Source: Hyphomicrobiales bacterium
GTDB lineage: Bacteria; Pseudomonadota; Alphaproteobacteria; Rhizobiales; Rhizobiaceae
DNA length: 64,000 nt
Direction of reading: 5' to 3'
NCBI GenBank assembly: GCA_900468535.1
Contig: UBTY01000009.1
Coordinates: forward strand, 1 to 64,000
In this document: positions 18,922 through 26,543 of the stretch, one piece after another
Numbering within the stretch: position 1 is the stretch's first letter
How the letters are laid out: the number at the start of each line of letters is the position of its first letter
Translations under genes and position numbers: made by a program
Notes under the pieces: model-generated
What the model was told of the DNA's origin: nothing
Databases searched by the model: none
What the model saw: only the letters and a program-made list of their open reading frames with translations

Positions 18922-20532
18922 TTACTCAGCTGCGACGCGAAATCCAGGGGCCGCATCGCGCACCCCGCCGTCGACGTGGCTCTCAAACTTGGCGAAGTTC
19001 TCGATGAACATCGCCACAAGCTTGCTTGCCTGTGCGTCATAGGCAACCGGATCCTGCCACGTCGAACGCGGATCAAGAATGGCTGTCTCGACACTCGGCA
19101 CGGTAACCGGAACCGCGAAGCCGAAGTTCGGATCGACGCGGAAATCTGCCTTGCCGAGGTCACCCGAGAGGGCTGCGGCGAGCAACGTCCGGGTCGCCTT
19201 GATCGGCATGCGCTTGCCGGTTCCGTAAGCACCGCCGGTCCAGCCGGTGTTGACGAGCCAGCATTCGACACCGTGGCGACCGATAAGGTCCTTCAGCAGA
19301 TTACCGTATTCCGACGGATGCCGCGGCATGAAGGGTGCGCCGAAGCAGGTCGAGAAGGTAGCTTCCGGCTCGGTCACGCCGCGCTCGGTGCCCGCCACCT
19401 TTGCGGTGTAGCCGGATAGGAAGTGGTACATCGCCTGATCCGGCGTCAGCTTGGCGATCGGCGGCATGATGCCGAACGCATCGGCCGTCAGCATGATGAT
19501 CGTCTTCGGATGACCGGCAAGACCGGTTTTCGAGGCGTTTGGAATGAAATCCAGCGGGTAGGCGCAACGCGTGTTTTCCGTCAGCGACCCATCGTTGAAG
19601 TCGGGTTCGCGCTGATCATTCAGGACAACGTTTTCGAGAACGGTGCCGAAGCGCTGCGTCGTTGCGTAGATTTCCGGCTCGGCTTCTGCAGACAGGCGGA
19701 TGGTCTTGGCGTAGCAGCCGCCTTCGAAGTTGAAGATGCCGTCCTCGCCCCAGCCGTGTTCGTCGTCGCCGATCAGCGTGCGCGCCGGATCTGCGGAAAG
19801 CGTTGTCTTGCCGGTACCCGAGAGACCGAAGAAAACCGCCGCGTCGCCATCAGGGCCGACGTTGGCCGAGCAGTGCATCGGCATGACGCCCTTTGCAGGA
19901 AGCATGAAATTTAGAACGGTAAAGACCGACTTCTTCATCTCGCCGGCGTAGAATGTGCCGGCAATCAGCACTTCGCCGTTCGTCAGGTCGCAAGCAATGA
20001 CGGTTTCGGTGCGGCAGCCATAGCGTTCCGGATCCGCCTTGAACGTCGGCAGGTTGATGATCGTCAGCTTCGGAGCGAAAGTCCCGAGTGCCGAGGCTTC
20101 GGGACGGATCAGCAGGTTGCGGATGAAAAGCGAATGCCATGCAAGCTCCGTAACAACGCGCGTCGGCAAGGCATTGTTTTCATCAGCGCCGCCGATGAGA
20201 TCCTGAACGAAGAGGTCCTTGCCGGCCGCGTGCGCGAGCATGTCCTGCTTCAACAGCGCGAAATGCTCGGGCGACATCGGCTTGTTGTTGTCCCACCAGA
20301 TCTGATCGTCCGTATTGCCATCGCGAACGACAAACTTGTCGCGCGGCGAGCGGCCGGTGTGCTGCCCGGTCAGGGCGCGCAAGGCACCATGGGCGGTCAG
20401 CTGAGCCTCGCCCCGGCGAATCGATTCTTCATAGAGGGCGGCGGCCGTAAAGTTATAGCGAACGCTGTTTGCGCTCCCCAAACTGATCGTCGCCAGCTCT
20501 ATCGCCGGGTTGTGGACTCCGAACAGCTTCAT
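18922..20532 (-). CDS. pckA: Phosphoenolpyruvate carboxykinase (ATP)
   Basis: Converts oxaloacetate to PEP and CO2 with ATP, the entry to gluconeogenesis on C4 acids. The 536-residue product has the kinase-1a P-loop GLSGTGKTT (236-244), the PEPCK signature [13 protein letters not shown] and the substrate loop [10 protein letters not shown]. It is divergent from chvI. In S. meliloti the LacI-type regulator PckR controls this gene; two pseudo-palindromes with central CG upstream (20641-20688) may be its sites. A terminator and a parS-like motif lie after the stop. Confidence 0.97.
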   Translation of the reverse strand: MKLFGVHNPAIELATISLGSANSVRYNFTAAALYEESIRRGEAQLTAHGALRALTGQHTGRSPRDKFVVRDGNTDDQIWWDNNKPMSPEHFALLKQDMLAHAAGKDLFVQDLIGGADENNALPTRVVTELAWHSLFIRNLLIRPEASALGTFAPKLTIINLPTFKADPERYGCRTETVIACDLTNGEVLIAGTFYAGEMKKSVFTVLNFMLPAKGVMPMHCSANVGPDGDAAVFFGLSGTGKTTLSADPARTLIGDDEHGWGEDGIFNFEGGCYAKTIRLSAEAEPEIYATTQRFGTVLENVVLNDQREPDFNDGSLTENTRCAYPLDFIPNASKTGLAGHPKTIIMLTADAFGIMPPIAKLTPDQAMYHFLSGYTAKVAGTERGVTEPEATFSTCFGAPFMPRHPSEYGNLLKDLIGRHGVECWLVNTGWTGGAYGTGKRMPIKATRTLLAAALSGDLGKADFRVDPNFGFAVPVTVPSVETAILDPRSTWQDPVAYDAQASKLVAMFIENFAKFESHVDGGVRDAAPGFRVAAE

Positions 20533-20873
20533 GGTCTTTCCCTTCCCTTGAGGCTCGTGCCGTTAAGAACTGGGGGTGACCGTACGGGTGGATTTTTTAA
20601 AACGCAATACACCAAAATTGATAAAATGTAGTAATATCAAACTATTAATCGATTTAAATTTTCCCTCTTATTTTTAAATCGTTTGAATTCATCCTCGCAG
20701 GCAGAACCACACATACACCCTTCGGTTGTCATCAAAACTTTGCGACAATCTCACCCTTTATCTTTGCCACAATTTGTTCCACCTTTATCCCCATAAGCGC
20801 ATCCGGTTCAGAAAGGCCGCCTGGGGGACCTTCAAATTCCTGGAGACGCGCATAGATGACGGAGACGAATACC
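20533..20873. promoter_or_regulatory. pckA/chvI divergent control region
   Basis: A 341-bp region without a gene, AT-rich between about 20590 and 20690. It contains two operator-like pseudo-palindromes with central CG: one around AATCGATT (centre 20650/20651) and one around AAATCGTTT (centre 20680/20681), 30 bp apart, i.e. about three helical turns. The shared nine-base arms CGATTTAAA (20650-20658) and TTTAAATCG (20673-20681) are exact inverted repeats. The spacing and CG centre fit LacI-family operators such as those of PckR. The chvI-proximal half has no motif I can name. Confidence 0.5.
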
Positions 20874-21605
20874 ATGCCGACAATCGCGCTCGTTGATGAC
20901 GACCGCAACATCCTCACCTCGGTATCGATTGCACTTGAGGCTGAAGGATATAAGGTCGAGACTTACACGGACGGCGCTTCCGCCCTTGATGGTCTTCTCG
21001 CTCGTCCGCCGCAGCTTGCCATATTCGATATCAAGATGCCGCGTATGGACGGCATGGAGCTCCTGCGCCGCCTGCGGCAGAAGTCCGATATGCCTGTCAT
21101 TTTCCTGACCTCCAAGGACGAGGAGATCGATGAACTCTTCGGCCTGAAGATGGGTGCCGACGACTTCATCACCAAGCCGTTCTCGCAGCGCCTGCTTGTC
21201 GAGCGTGTGCGCGCCGTGCTCCGCCGTGCGTCGAGCCGTGAAGCAGCGGCCGCAGCCGGTGGCGTCGCTCCGAAGCCCGGCACCGCCCAACAGCTCGCCC
21301 GTTCGCTGGAGCGTGGTCAACTGGTCATGGATCAGGAACGCCACACCTGCACCTGGAAGGGTGAGCCCGTGACGCTGACCGTCACCGAATTCCTCATCCT
21401 GCATTCGCTGGCGCAGCGTCCTGGCGTCGTCAAAAGCCGTGACGCACTGATGGATGCGGCCTATGACGAGCAGGTCTATGTCGACGACCGCACCATCGAC
21501 AGCCACATCAAGCGGCTGCGCAAGAAATTCAAGATGGTCGACACCGACTTTGATATGATTGAAACGCTCTACGGAGTGGGGTACCGCTTCCGCGAAGCAG
21601 CCTGA
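20874..21605 (+). CDS. chvI: Response regulator ChvI
   Basis: OmpR/PhoB-type regulator of the ChvG-ChvI (ExoS-ChvI) system, which controls acid response, exopolysaccharide, motility and envelope genes and is needed for host interaction. The 243-residue form starts [14 protein letters not shown]; phospho-acceptor is Asp52 ([10 protein letters not shown]), Lys in FITKPF, and a winged-helix C-terminus with [14 protein letters not shown]. An ATG six codons upstream (20856) is also possible; both have GGAG-like ribosome sites. The kinase gene chvG follows after 79 bp. Confidence 0.95.
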   Translation: MPTIALVDDDRNILTSVSIALEAEGYKVETYTDGASALDGLLARPPQLAIFDIKMPRMDGMELLRRLRQKSDMPVIFLTSKDEEIDELFGLKMGADDFITKPFSQRLLVERVRAVLRRASSREAAAAAGGVAPKPGTAQQLARSLERGQLVMDQERHTCTWKGEPVTLTVTEFLILHSLAQRPGVVKSRDALMDAAYDEQVYVDDRTIDSHIKRLRKKFKMVDTDFDMIETLYGVGYRFREAA

Positions 21606-21684
21606 CGCCCGCGCGGCGCGGCACGTGAGAATTGTCGAGAGCTGGTGACCGCGAAAGCGGTCCGCTCTCCGAAAGGGCCTGTCG

Positions 21685-23475
21685 TTGGCACAGTTGGTGC
21701 AGGAAAGAGATCTTGATGACGCGGAAGGCGTAAGCGGCCGCCGCGTCAGGGGACGGCGCTGGTCGCATCCCTTCACGATCATCCGCCGCATCTTCGGCAA
21801 TGCGGTCTTCTCGAGCCTTACGCGCCGTATCCTCTTCTTCAACCTTGCAGCACTCGTCGTGCTCGTGGGCGGCATTCTCTATCTCAACCAGTTCCGCGAA
21901 GGGCTGATCGATGCGCGCGTCGAAAGCCTGCTGACCCAAGGCGAGATCATCGCGGGTGCTGTTTCCGCCTCGGCCTCGGTCGACACCAACTCCATCACCA
22001 TCGATCCGGAAAAGCTTCTCGAACTTCAGGCCGGGCAGAGCATTACCCCTGTTCCGAACGATGAGGATCTGGAATTCCCGATCAATCCGGAGAAGGTCGC
22101 TCCGGTTCTGCGCCGGCTGATCTCGCCGACGAGAACCCGCGCCCGCATCTTCGATGCCGATGCAAATCTGCTGCTCGATTCCAGGCATCTCTATTCGCGT
22201 GGTCAGGTCCTGCGTTTCGATCTCCCGCCTGTCGACGACGAGGAGCAGACCTGGGGCCAGTGGTTCACGACGATCTTCAACAAGATCCTGCAGCCCGGGA
22301 ATCTGCCGCTCTACAAGGAAGCCCCCGGGGGCGACGGTTCGATTTATCCTGAGGTCATGAATGCCCTGACCGGCGTGCGTGGCGCCGTTGTCCGCACCAC
22401 CGAGAAGGGCGAGCTTATCGTCTCCGTCGCCGTGCCGATCCAGCGCTTCCGGGCCGTCCTCGGCGTGCTCCTGCTGTCGACCCAGGCCGGTGATATCGAC
22501 AACATCGTCCACGCCGAGCGCCTCGGCATCATGCGCGTGTTCGGGGTCGCGACGCTCGTCAACGTGCTGCTGTCGCTTGTTCTTTCTTCCACGATCGCCA
22601 ATCCGCTGCGACGTCTTTCTGCTGCCGCCATCCGCGTGCGCCGAGGTGCCAAGGAGCGCGAGGAGATCCCCGATTTCTCCGCCCGTCAGGACGAGATCGG
22701 CAACCTTTCGATCGCCCTGCGCGAGATGACGACCGCACTCTATGACCGCATCGATGCCATCGAAAGCTTTGCCGCAGATGTCAGCCACGAGTTGAAGAAT
22801 CCGCTGACATCGCTGCGCAGCGCCGTCGAGACACTGCCGCTCGCGAAAACGGACGATTCCAAGAAGCGGCTCCTCGACGTCATCCAACACGACGTCCGCC
22901 GTCTGGATCGTTTGATCAGCGACATCTCGGACGCGTCCCGCCTCGATGCCGAACTGGCGCGTGTCGATGCGCGATCGGTCGATCTCGAGATTCTGTTGCG
23001 TGACCTGATCGATGTCTCGCGTCAGATCCGCAGCCGCAAGAAGGAAGTGCAGATCGAGTTTGCCATCGAGCGCAAGCCCGGCGTGAAGACACGCTTCGTG
23101 GTCAACGGCCACGATCTGCGCATCGGTCAGATCGTCACAAACCTGATCGAAAACGCCCGCTCGTTCGTGCCCGAGCATGAGGGCAAGATCACCGTGCGGC
23201 TGGTCAGAACGCGCTCGCGCTGCATCGTCTATGTCGAAGACAACGGCCCCGGTATCCTGGCCGAAAATATCGATCGCATCTTCGAGCGCTTCTATACGGA
23301 CCGGCCGGAATCGGAAGGGTTTGGGCAGAATTCCGGTCTCGGACTATCGATCAGCCGTCAGATTGCCGAAGCCCACGGGGGTTCGCTGCGCGCCGAAAAC
23401 ATTATCGACGCGGAAACGGAGAAGGTGACTGGCGCACGCTTCATCCTGGCGTTGCCCGCCAACACCACCGCATGA
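21685..23475 (+). CDS. chvG: Sensor histidine kinase ChvG (ExoS)
   Basis: Inner-membrane kinase partner of ChvI. The 596 residues comprise a cytoplasmic N-terminus, a first membrane helix (ILFFNLAALVVLVGGILYL), a periplasmic sensor domain of about 220 residues, a second helix (FGVATLVNVLLSLVLSS), HAMP, H-box VSHELKNPLTSL with His368, and N/G boxes NLIENARSF, DNGPGI and GLGLSISR. The only good start for full length is TTG at 21685, a rare codon. The periplasmic domain binds the repressor ExoR in Sinorhizobium and Agrobacterium; exoR is not in this window. The stop overlaps hprK by 4 bp. Confidence 0.95.
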   Translation: MAQLVQERDLDDAEGVSGRRVRGRRWSHPFTIIRRIFGNAVFSSLTRRILFFNLAALVVLVGGILYLNQFREGLIDARVESLLTQGEIIAGAVSASASVDTNSITIDPEKLLELQAGQSITPVPNDEDLEFPINPEKVAPVLRRLISPTRTRARIFDADANLLLDSRHLYSRGQVLRFDLPPVDDEEQTWGQWFTTIFNKILQPGNLPLYKEAPGGDGSIYPEVMNALTGVRGAVVRTTEKGELIVSVAVPIQRFRAVLGVLLLSTQAGDIDNIVHAERLGIMRVFGVATLVNVLLSLVLSSTIANPLRRLSAAAIRVRRGAKEREEIPDFSARQDEIGNLSIALREMTTALYDRIDAIESFAADVSHELKNPLTSLRSAVETLPLAKTDDSKKRLLDVIQHDVRRLDRLISDISDASRLDAELARVDARSVDLEILLRDLIDVSRQIRSRKKEVQIEFAIERKPGVKTRFVVNGHDLRIGQIVTNLIENARSFVPEHEGKITVRLVRTRSRCIVYVEDNGPGILAENIDRIFERFYTDRPESEGFGQNSGLGLSISRQIAEAHGGSLRAENIIDAETEKVTGARFILALPANTTA

Positions 23476-23924
23476 CGGATTTGCGCGCCAATATCCACGC
23501 GACTGCCATCGTTGTCGGCAAGACCGGCCTTCTGTTCATGGGACCTTCCGGCTCTGGCAAGTCGCTGCTCGCCTTCACCTGCATCACCGAGGCGCAGCGC
23601 ATCCGCATCCCTGCCCTTCTCGTCGCCGACGACCAGGTGTTCATCTCCAAGCAGGCCGGCGTCGTGATCGCTGAAGGTCCGCCTTCAATCCAGGGCATGA
23701 TCGAATTGCGCGGTACGGGCCTCGTTCGGCTGCCCTTTGCACCCCGAGCCACCATGCATTACGCGGTACTTCCCGGAAGCCCCACGGGCGAGCTGCGCCT
23801 GCCGCCTGATAACGAGCGCGTTCAGCTGTCTGACGGCATTGAACTGCCGGCCATCAGGTTGTTGCCGAACGTACCTCTGCCGCTGGCGATCCTGATGGCA
23901 CGAGTGCCCGAAATCGGCCGATAA
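23472..23924 (+). CDS. hprK: Short HPr kinase/phosphorylase
   Basis: The 150-residue alphaproteobacterial form lacks the N-terminal domain of the Gram-positive enzyme and consists of the catalytic core only. The P-loop GPSGSGKS is at 24-31, and VADDQVFIS and the IELRGTGLVRL segment are HprK signatures. It phosphorylates a serine of HPr. Translationally coupled to chvG, so kinase signalling and PTS regulation share an mRNA. The partner EIIA and HPr genes follow after 153 bp. Confidence 0.92.
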   Translation: MTDLRANIHATAIVVGKTGLLFMGPSGSGKSLLAFTCITEAQRIRIPALLVADDQVFISKQAGVVIAEGPPSIQGMIELRGTGLVRLPFAPRATMHYAVLPGSPTGELRLPPDNERVQLSDGIELPAIRLLPNVPLPLAILMARVPEIGR

Positions 23925-24077
23925 TGCCTGCGAAATCGGCAAATCCGAGCAATAAAGTCGTATTTTTGTCTTGCACTTCCGCTTTTCATCGCCAAGATGT
24001 GCCCCCACGGTGGACGCGATTGCTGCGTTGCGATATTGGGCCCACCGTTTGCATACGCCACTAGGAGCAGTAATATC

Positions 24078-24479
24078 ATGATCGGACTTGTGCTTGTCAC
24101 TCATGGCAAGCTGGCTGAAGAGTTTCGTCATGCGGTCGAACACGTCGTCGGTCCTCAGAAATTCATCGAAACGGTCTGTATCGGTCCCGAAGACGACATG
24201 GACCAGAGGCGACAAGATATTCTGGAAGCAGTGTCCCGTGCCGACGACGGCCATGGCGTCGTCATCCTGACAGACATGTTCGGTGGCACTCCCTCCAACC
24301 TGGCAATCTCCGTTATGAGCAGCGGCCACACGGAAGTGATTGCCGGTATGAACCTGCCAATGCTGATCAAGCTCGCCGGCGTGCGCGGCGAAAACAACAT
24401 GGAAAAGGCGCTCGTCGAGGCTTCCGAAGCCGGACGGAAATACATCAATGTCGCGAGCCGCGTTCTCAGCGGCAAATAG
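24078..24479 (+). CDS. PTS EIIA component, mannose family (regulatory)
   Basis: A 133-residue EIIA-Man domain protein starting MIGLVLVTHGKLAEEF, where His9 is the phosphorylation site. The motif ILTDMFGGTPSNLA is family-typical. No EIIB, EIIC or EIID partners occur nearby, so a regulatory role in the incomplete rhizobial PTS is more likely than sugar uptake. The open frame extends upstream to 23997 but that part is not family-like. It precedes HPr by 16 bp. Known in relatives as manX or EIIA-Man. Confidence 0.92.
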   Translation: MIGLVLVTHGKLAEEFRHAVEHVVGPQKFIETVCIGPEDDMDQRRQDILEAVSRADDGHGVVILTDMFGGTPSNLAISVMSSGHTEVIAGMNLPMLIKLAGVRGENNMEKALVEASEAGRKYINVASRVLSGK

Positions 24480-24495
24480 TGAGCACACAGCGCCC

Positions 24496-24771
24496 ATGAC
24501 TGCACTCTCCCGAGAAATTCTGATCATCAACAAGCGCGGCCTGCATGCACGCGCCTCTGCGAAGTTCGTCCAGATGGTCGAGAATTTCGATGCCGCCATC
24601 ACCGTTTCGAAAGACGGTATGACGGTTGGGGGAACATCGATCATGGGATTGATGATGCTGGCGGCAAGCCCCGGTTCCAGCGTTCTCATCTCCGCCAGCG
24701 GCAATCAGGCCGCACAGGCTCTGGATGCTCTCGATGAGCTGATCCAGAATCGCTTCGGCGAGGAAATGTAA
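24496..24771 (+). CDS. ptsH: HPr phosphocarrier protein
   Basis: A 91-residue HPr/NPr-type carrier. His17 in the motif KRGLHARA receives phosphate from enzyme I. Ser48 in the TSIMGLMML helix matches the serine modified by HprK, whose gene lies just upstream. This gives a complete regulatory input pair with EIIA-Man, although enzyme I is not in the window. The stop is followed by the ahcY control region. Confidence 0.95.
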   Translation: MTALSREILIINKRGLHARASAKFVQMVENFDAAITVSKDGMTVGGTSIMGLMMLAASPGSSVLISASGNQAAQALDALDELIQNRFGEEM

Positions 24772-24793
24772 GAGCCTGAAGGCTCATATAAAC

Positions 24794-24813
24794 ATATAAA
24801 GACTTCTTTATAT
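24794..24813. promoter_or_regulatory. Palindromic operator upstream of ahcY
   Basis: ATATAAAGACTTCTTTATAT is a perfect 9+9 inverted repeat with a 2-bp centre, 126 bp before the ahcY start. It resembles sites of ArsR-family regulators (SahR/SamR type) that control the S-adenosylmethionine cycle in Proteobacteria. The assignment to a particular regulator is inference. Confidence 0.6.
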
Positions 24814-24939
24814 CATCATTGCCTTCATCCCAGAAGCCTGCTAAACGGCCTTTCATCGCCGCGCAGACTGCGTGGACGCATGCGGTGCCCTTTGTGCGCC
24901 TTTGAATTTTGAGCCGCTTTTCAGCCTGGAGAAAACCCA

Positions 24940-26340
24940 ATGAGCACTGAAAAAGATTATATCGTCGCCGATATCGGCCTCGCAGACTTCGGTCGCAAGG
25001 AAATCACGATCGCTGAAACCGAAATGCCGGGCCTGATGGCCTGCCGCGCTGAATTCGGCGAGGCGAAGCCCCTTAAGGGCGCGCGCATCACCGGTTCGCT
25101 GCATATGACGATCCAGACGGCCGTTCTCATCGAGACGCTCGTTGCACTCGGTGCCGAAGTTCGCTGGGCATCGTGCAACATCTTCTCGACGCAGGACCAC
25201 GCTGCCGCCGCGATCGCCGCTTCCGGCGTTCCTGTCTTCGCCATCAAGGGCGAGTCGCTGCATGACTACTGGGTCTACACCGACAAAATCTTCCAGTGGG
25301 CCGATGGCGGCCTCTCCAACATGATCCTCGACGATGGCGGCGACGCCACCATGTACATCCTGCTCGGCGCCCGCGCCGAAGCTGGTGAAGACGTGCTGTC
25401 GAACCCGCATTCGGAAGAAGAAGAAATCCTCTTCGCACAGATCAAGAAGCGCCTCGCGGCAACACCCGGCTGGTTCACCAAGCAGCGCGACGCGATCAAG
25501 GGCGTGACCGAGGAAACGACCACGGGCGTCAACCGTCTGTACCAGCTCAGCCAGAAGGGCCTGCTTCCGTTCCCGGCAATCAACGTCAACGACTCGGTCA
25601 CCAAGTCGAAGTTCGACAACAAGTATGGCTGCAAGGAATCGCTGGTCGACGGCATCCGCCGCGGCACCGACGTTATGATGGCCGGCAAGGTTGCCGTCGT
25701 CTGCGGTTACGGCGACGTCGGCAAGGGCTCAGCTGCCTCGCTTCAGGGCGCCGGCGCCCGCGTCAAGGTGACGGAAGTTGATCCGATCTGCGCGCTGCAG
25801 GCAGCTATGGATGGCTTCGAAGTCGTCACGCTCGAGGACGTCGTGTCTTCCGCCGACATTTTCATCACCACGACAGGCAACAAGGACGTCATCCGCATCG
25901 ACCATATGCGCGCGATGAAGGACATGGCAATCGTCGGCAACATCGGCCACTTCGACAACGAAATCGAAGTCGCTGCCCTGCGTAACCTGAAGTGGACCAA
26001 CATCAAGCCGCAGGTCGACCTGATCGAGTTCCCGAAGGGTAACCGCATCATCCTGCTCTCGGAAGGCCGCCTCCTGAACCTCGGCAACGCAACTGGCCAT
26101 CCGTCCTTCGTGATGTCGGCTTCGTTCACGAACCAGACGCTGGCGCAGATCGAGCTCTTCACCAAGCCCGGCCAGTACCAGAACCAGGTCTATATCCTGC
26201 CGAAGCACCTCGACGAGAAGGTCGCGCGTCTCCACCTCGACAAGCTCGGCGTGAAGTTGACGCAGCTTTCGCAGGAACAGGCGGCCTATATCGGCGTTAC
26301 GCCGCAGGGCCCGTTCAAGTCCGACCACTACAGATATTGA
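24940..26340 (+). CDS. ahcY: S-adenosylhomocysteinase
   Basis: NAD-dependent tetrameric enzyme that hydrolyses S-adenosylhomocysteine to adenosine and homocysteine. The 466-residue product has the NAD-binding [10 protein letters not shown], the signatures [14 protein letters not shown] and [15 protein letters not shown], and the C-terminal SDHYRY needed for tetramer function. Placed between ptsH and divL, with a terminator after it and a palindromic operator before it, so it is its own unit. I saw no SAH riboswitch in the 168-bp leader. Confidence 0.98.
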   Translation: MSTEKDYIVADIGLADFGRKEITIAETEMPGLMACRAEFGEAKPLKGARITGSLHMTIQTAVLIETLVALGAEVRWASCNIFSTQDHAAAAIAASGVPVFAIKGESLHDYWVYTDKIFQWADGGLSNMILDDGGDATMYILLGARAEAGEDVLSNPHSEEEEILFAQIKKRLAATPGWFTKQRDAIKGVTEETTTGVNRLYQLSQKGLLPFPAINVNDSVTKSKFDNKYGCKESLVDGIRRGTDVMMAGKVAVVCGYGDVGKGSAASLQGAGARVKVTEVDPICALQAAMDGFEVVTLEDVVSSADIFITTTGNKDVIRIDHMRAMKDMAIVGNIGHFDNEIEVAALRNLKWTNIKPQVDLIEFPKGNRIILLSEGRLLNLGNATGHPSFVMSASFTNQTLAQIELFTKPGQYQNQVYILPKHLDEKVARLHLDKLGVKLTQLSQEQAAYIGVTPQGPFKSDHYRY

Positions 26341-26368
26341 TCCCCGGATCGATATCCACAACATCTAG

Positions 26369-26406
26369 AGAGCGCCTCATTGACAAATGTGGCGCTCTTA
26401 TTTTTT
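26369..26406 (+). terminator. Intrinsic terminator after ahcY
   Basis: Stem AGAGCGCC (26369-26376) with GGCGCTCT (26391-26398), then TATTTTTT. Separates ahcY from divL. Confidence 0.85.
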
Positions 26407-26543
26407 GGCGCACACCTTTCCGCCGATTCCCTTCCGAAGTATTGTTTTAACACTCGATTCGTGGCCTCGGACGCGTCCGTTTGCTTCGAAAATGGGATGT
26501 CTTGTCGTGATGCGGCACATTAAAGGACGGAGACATACCGCGC

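Noticed and set aside
21621..21628. CACGTG core near 21622 as a third parS
   Set aside because: Flanks do not match the 16-base consensus; similar bare CACGTG hexamers occur at about 9649, 32900 and 45878 and are chance-level.
21529..23178. 549-codon minus-strand open frame antisense to chvG
   Set aside because: Shadow of chvG; the translation has no recognisable domain.
24772..24939. Possible SAH riboswitch in the ahcY leader
   Set aside because: I could not fold the conserved SAH riboswitch core, and this class is known mainly from beta- and gammaproteobacteria. The palindrome there is better explained as a protein operator.
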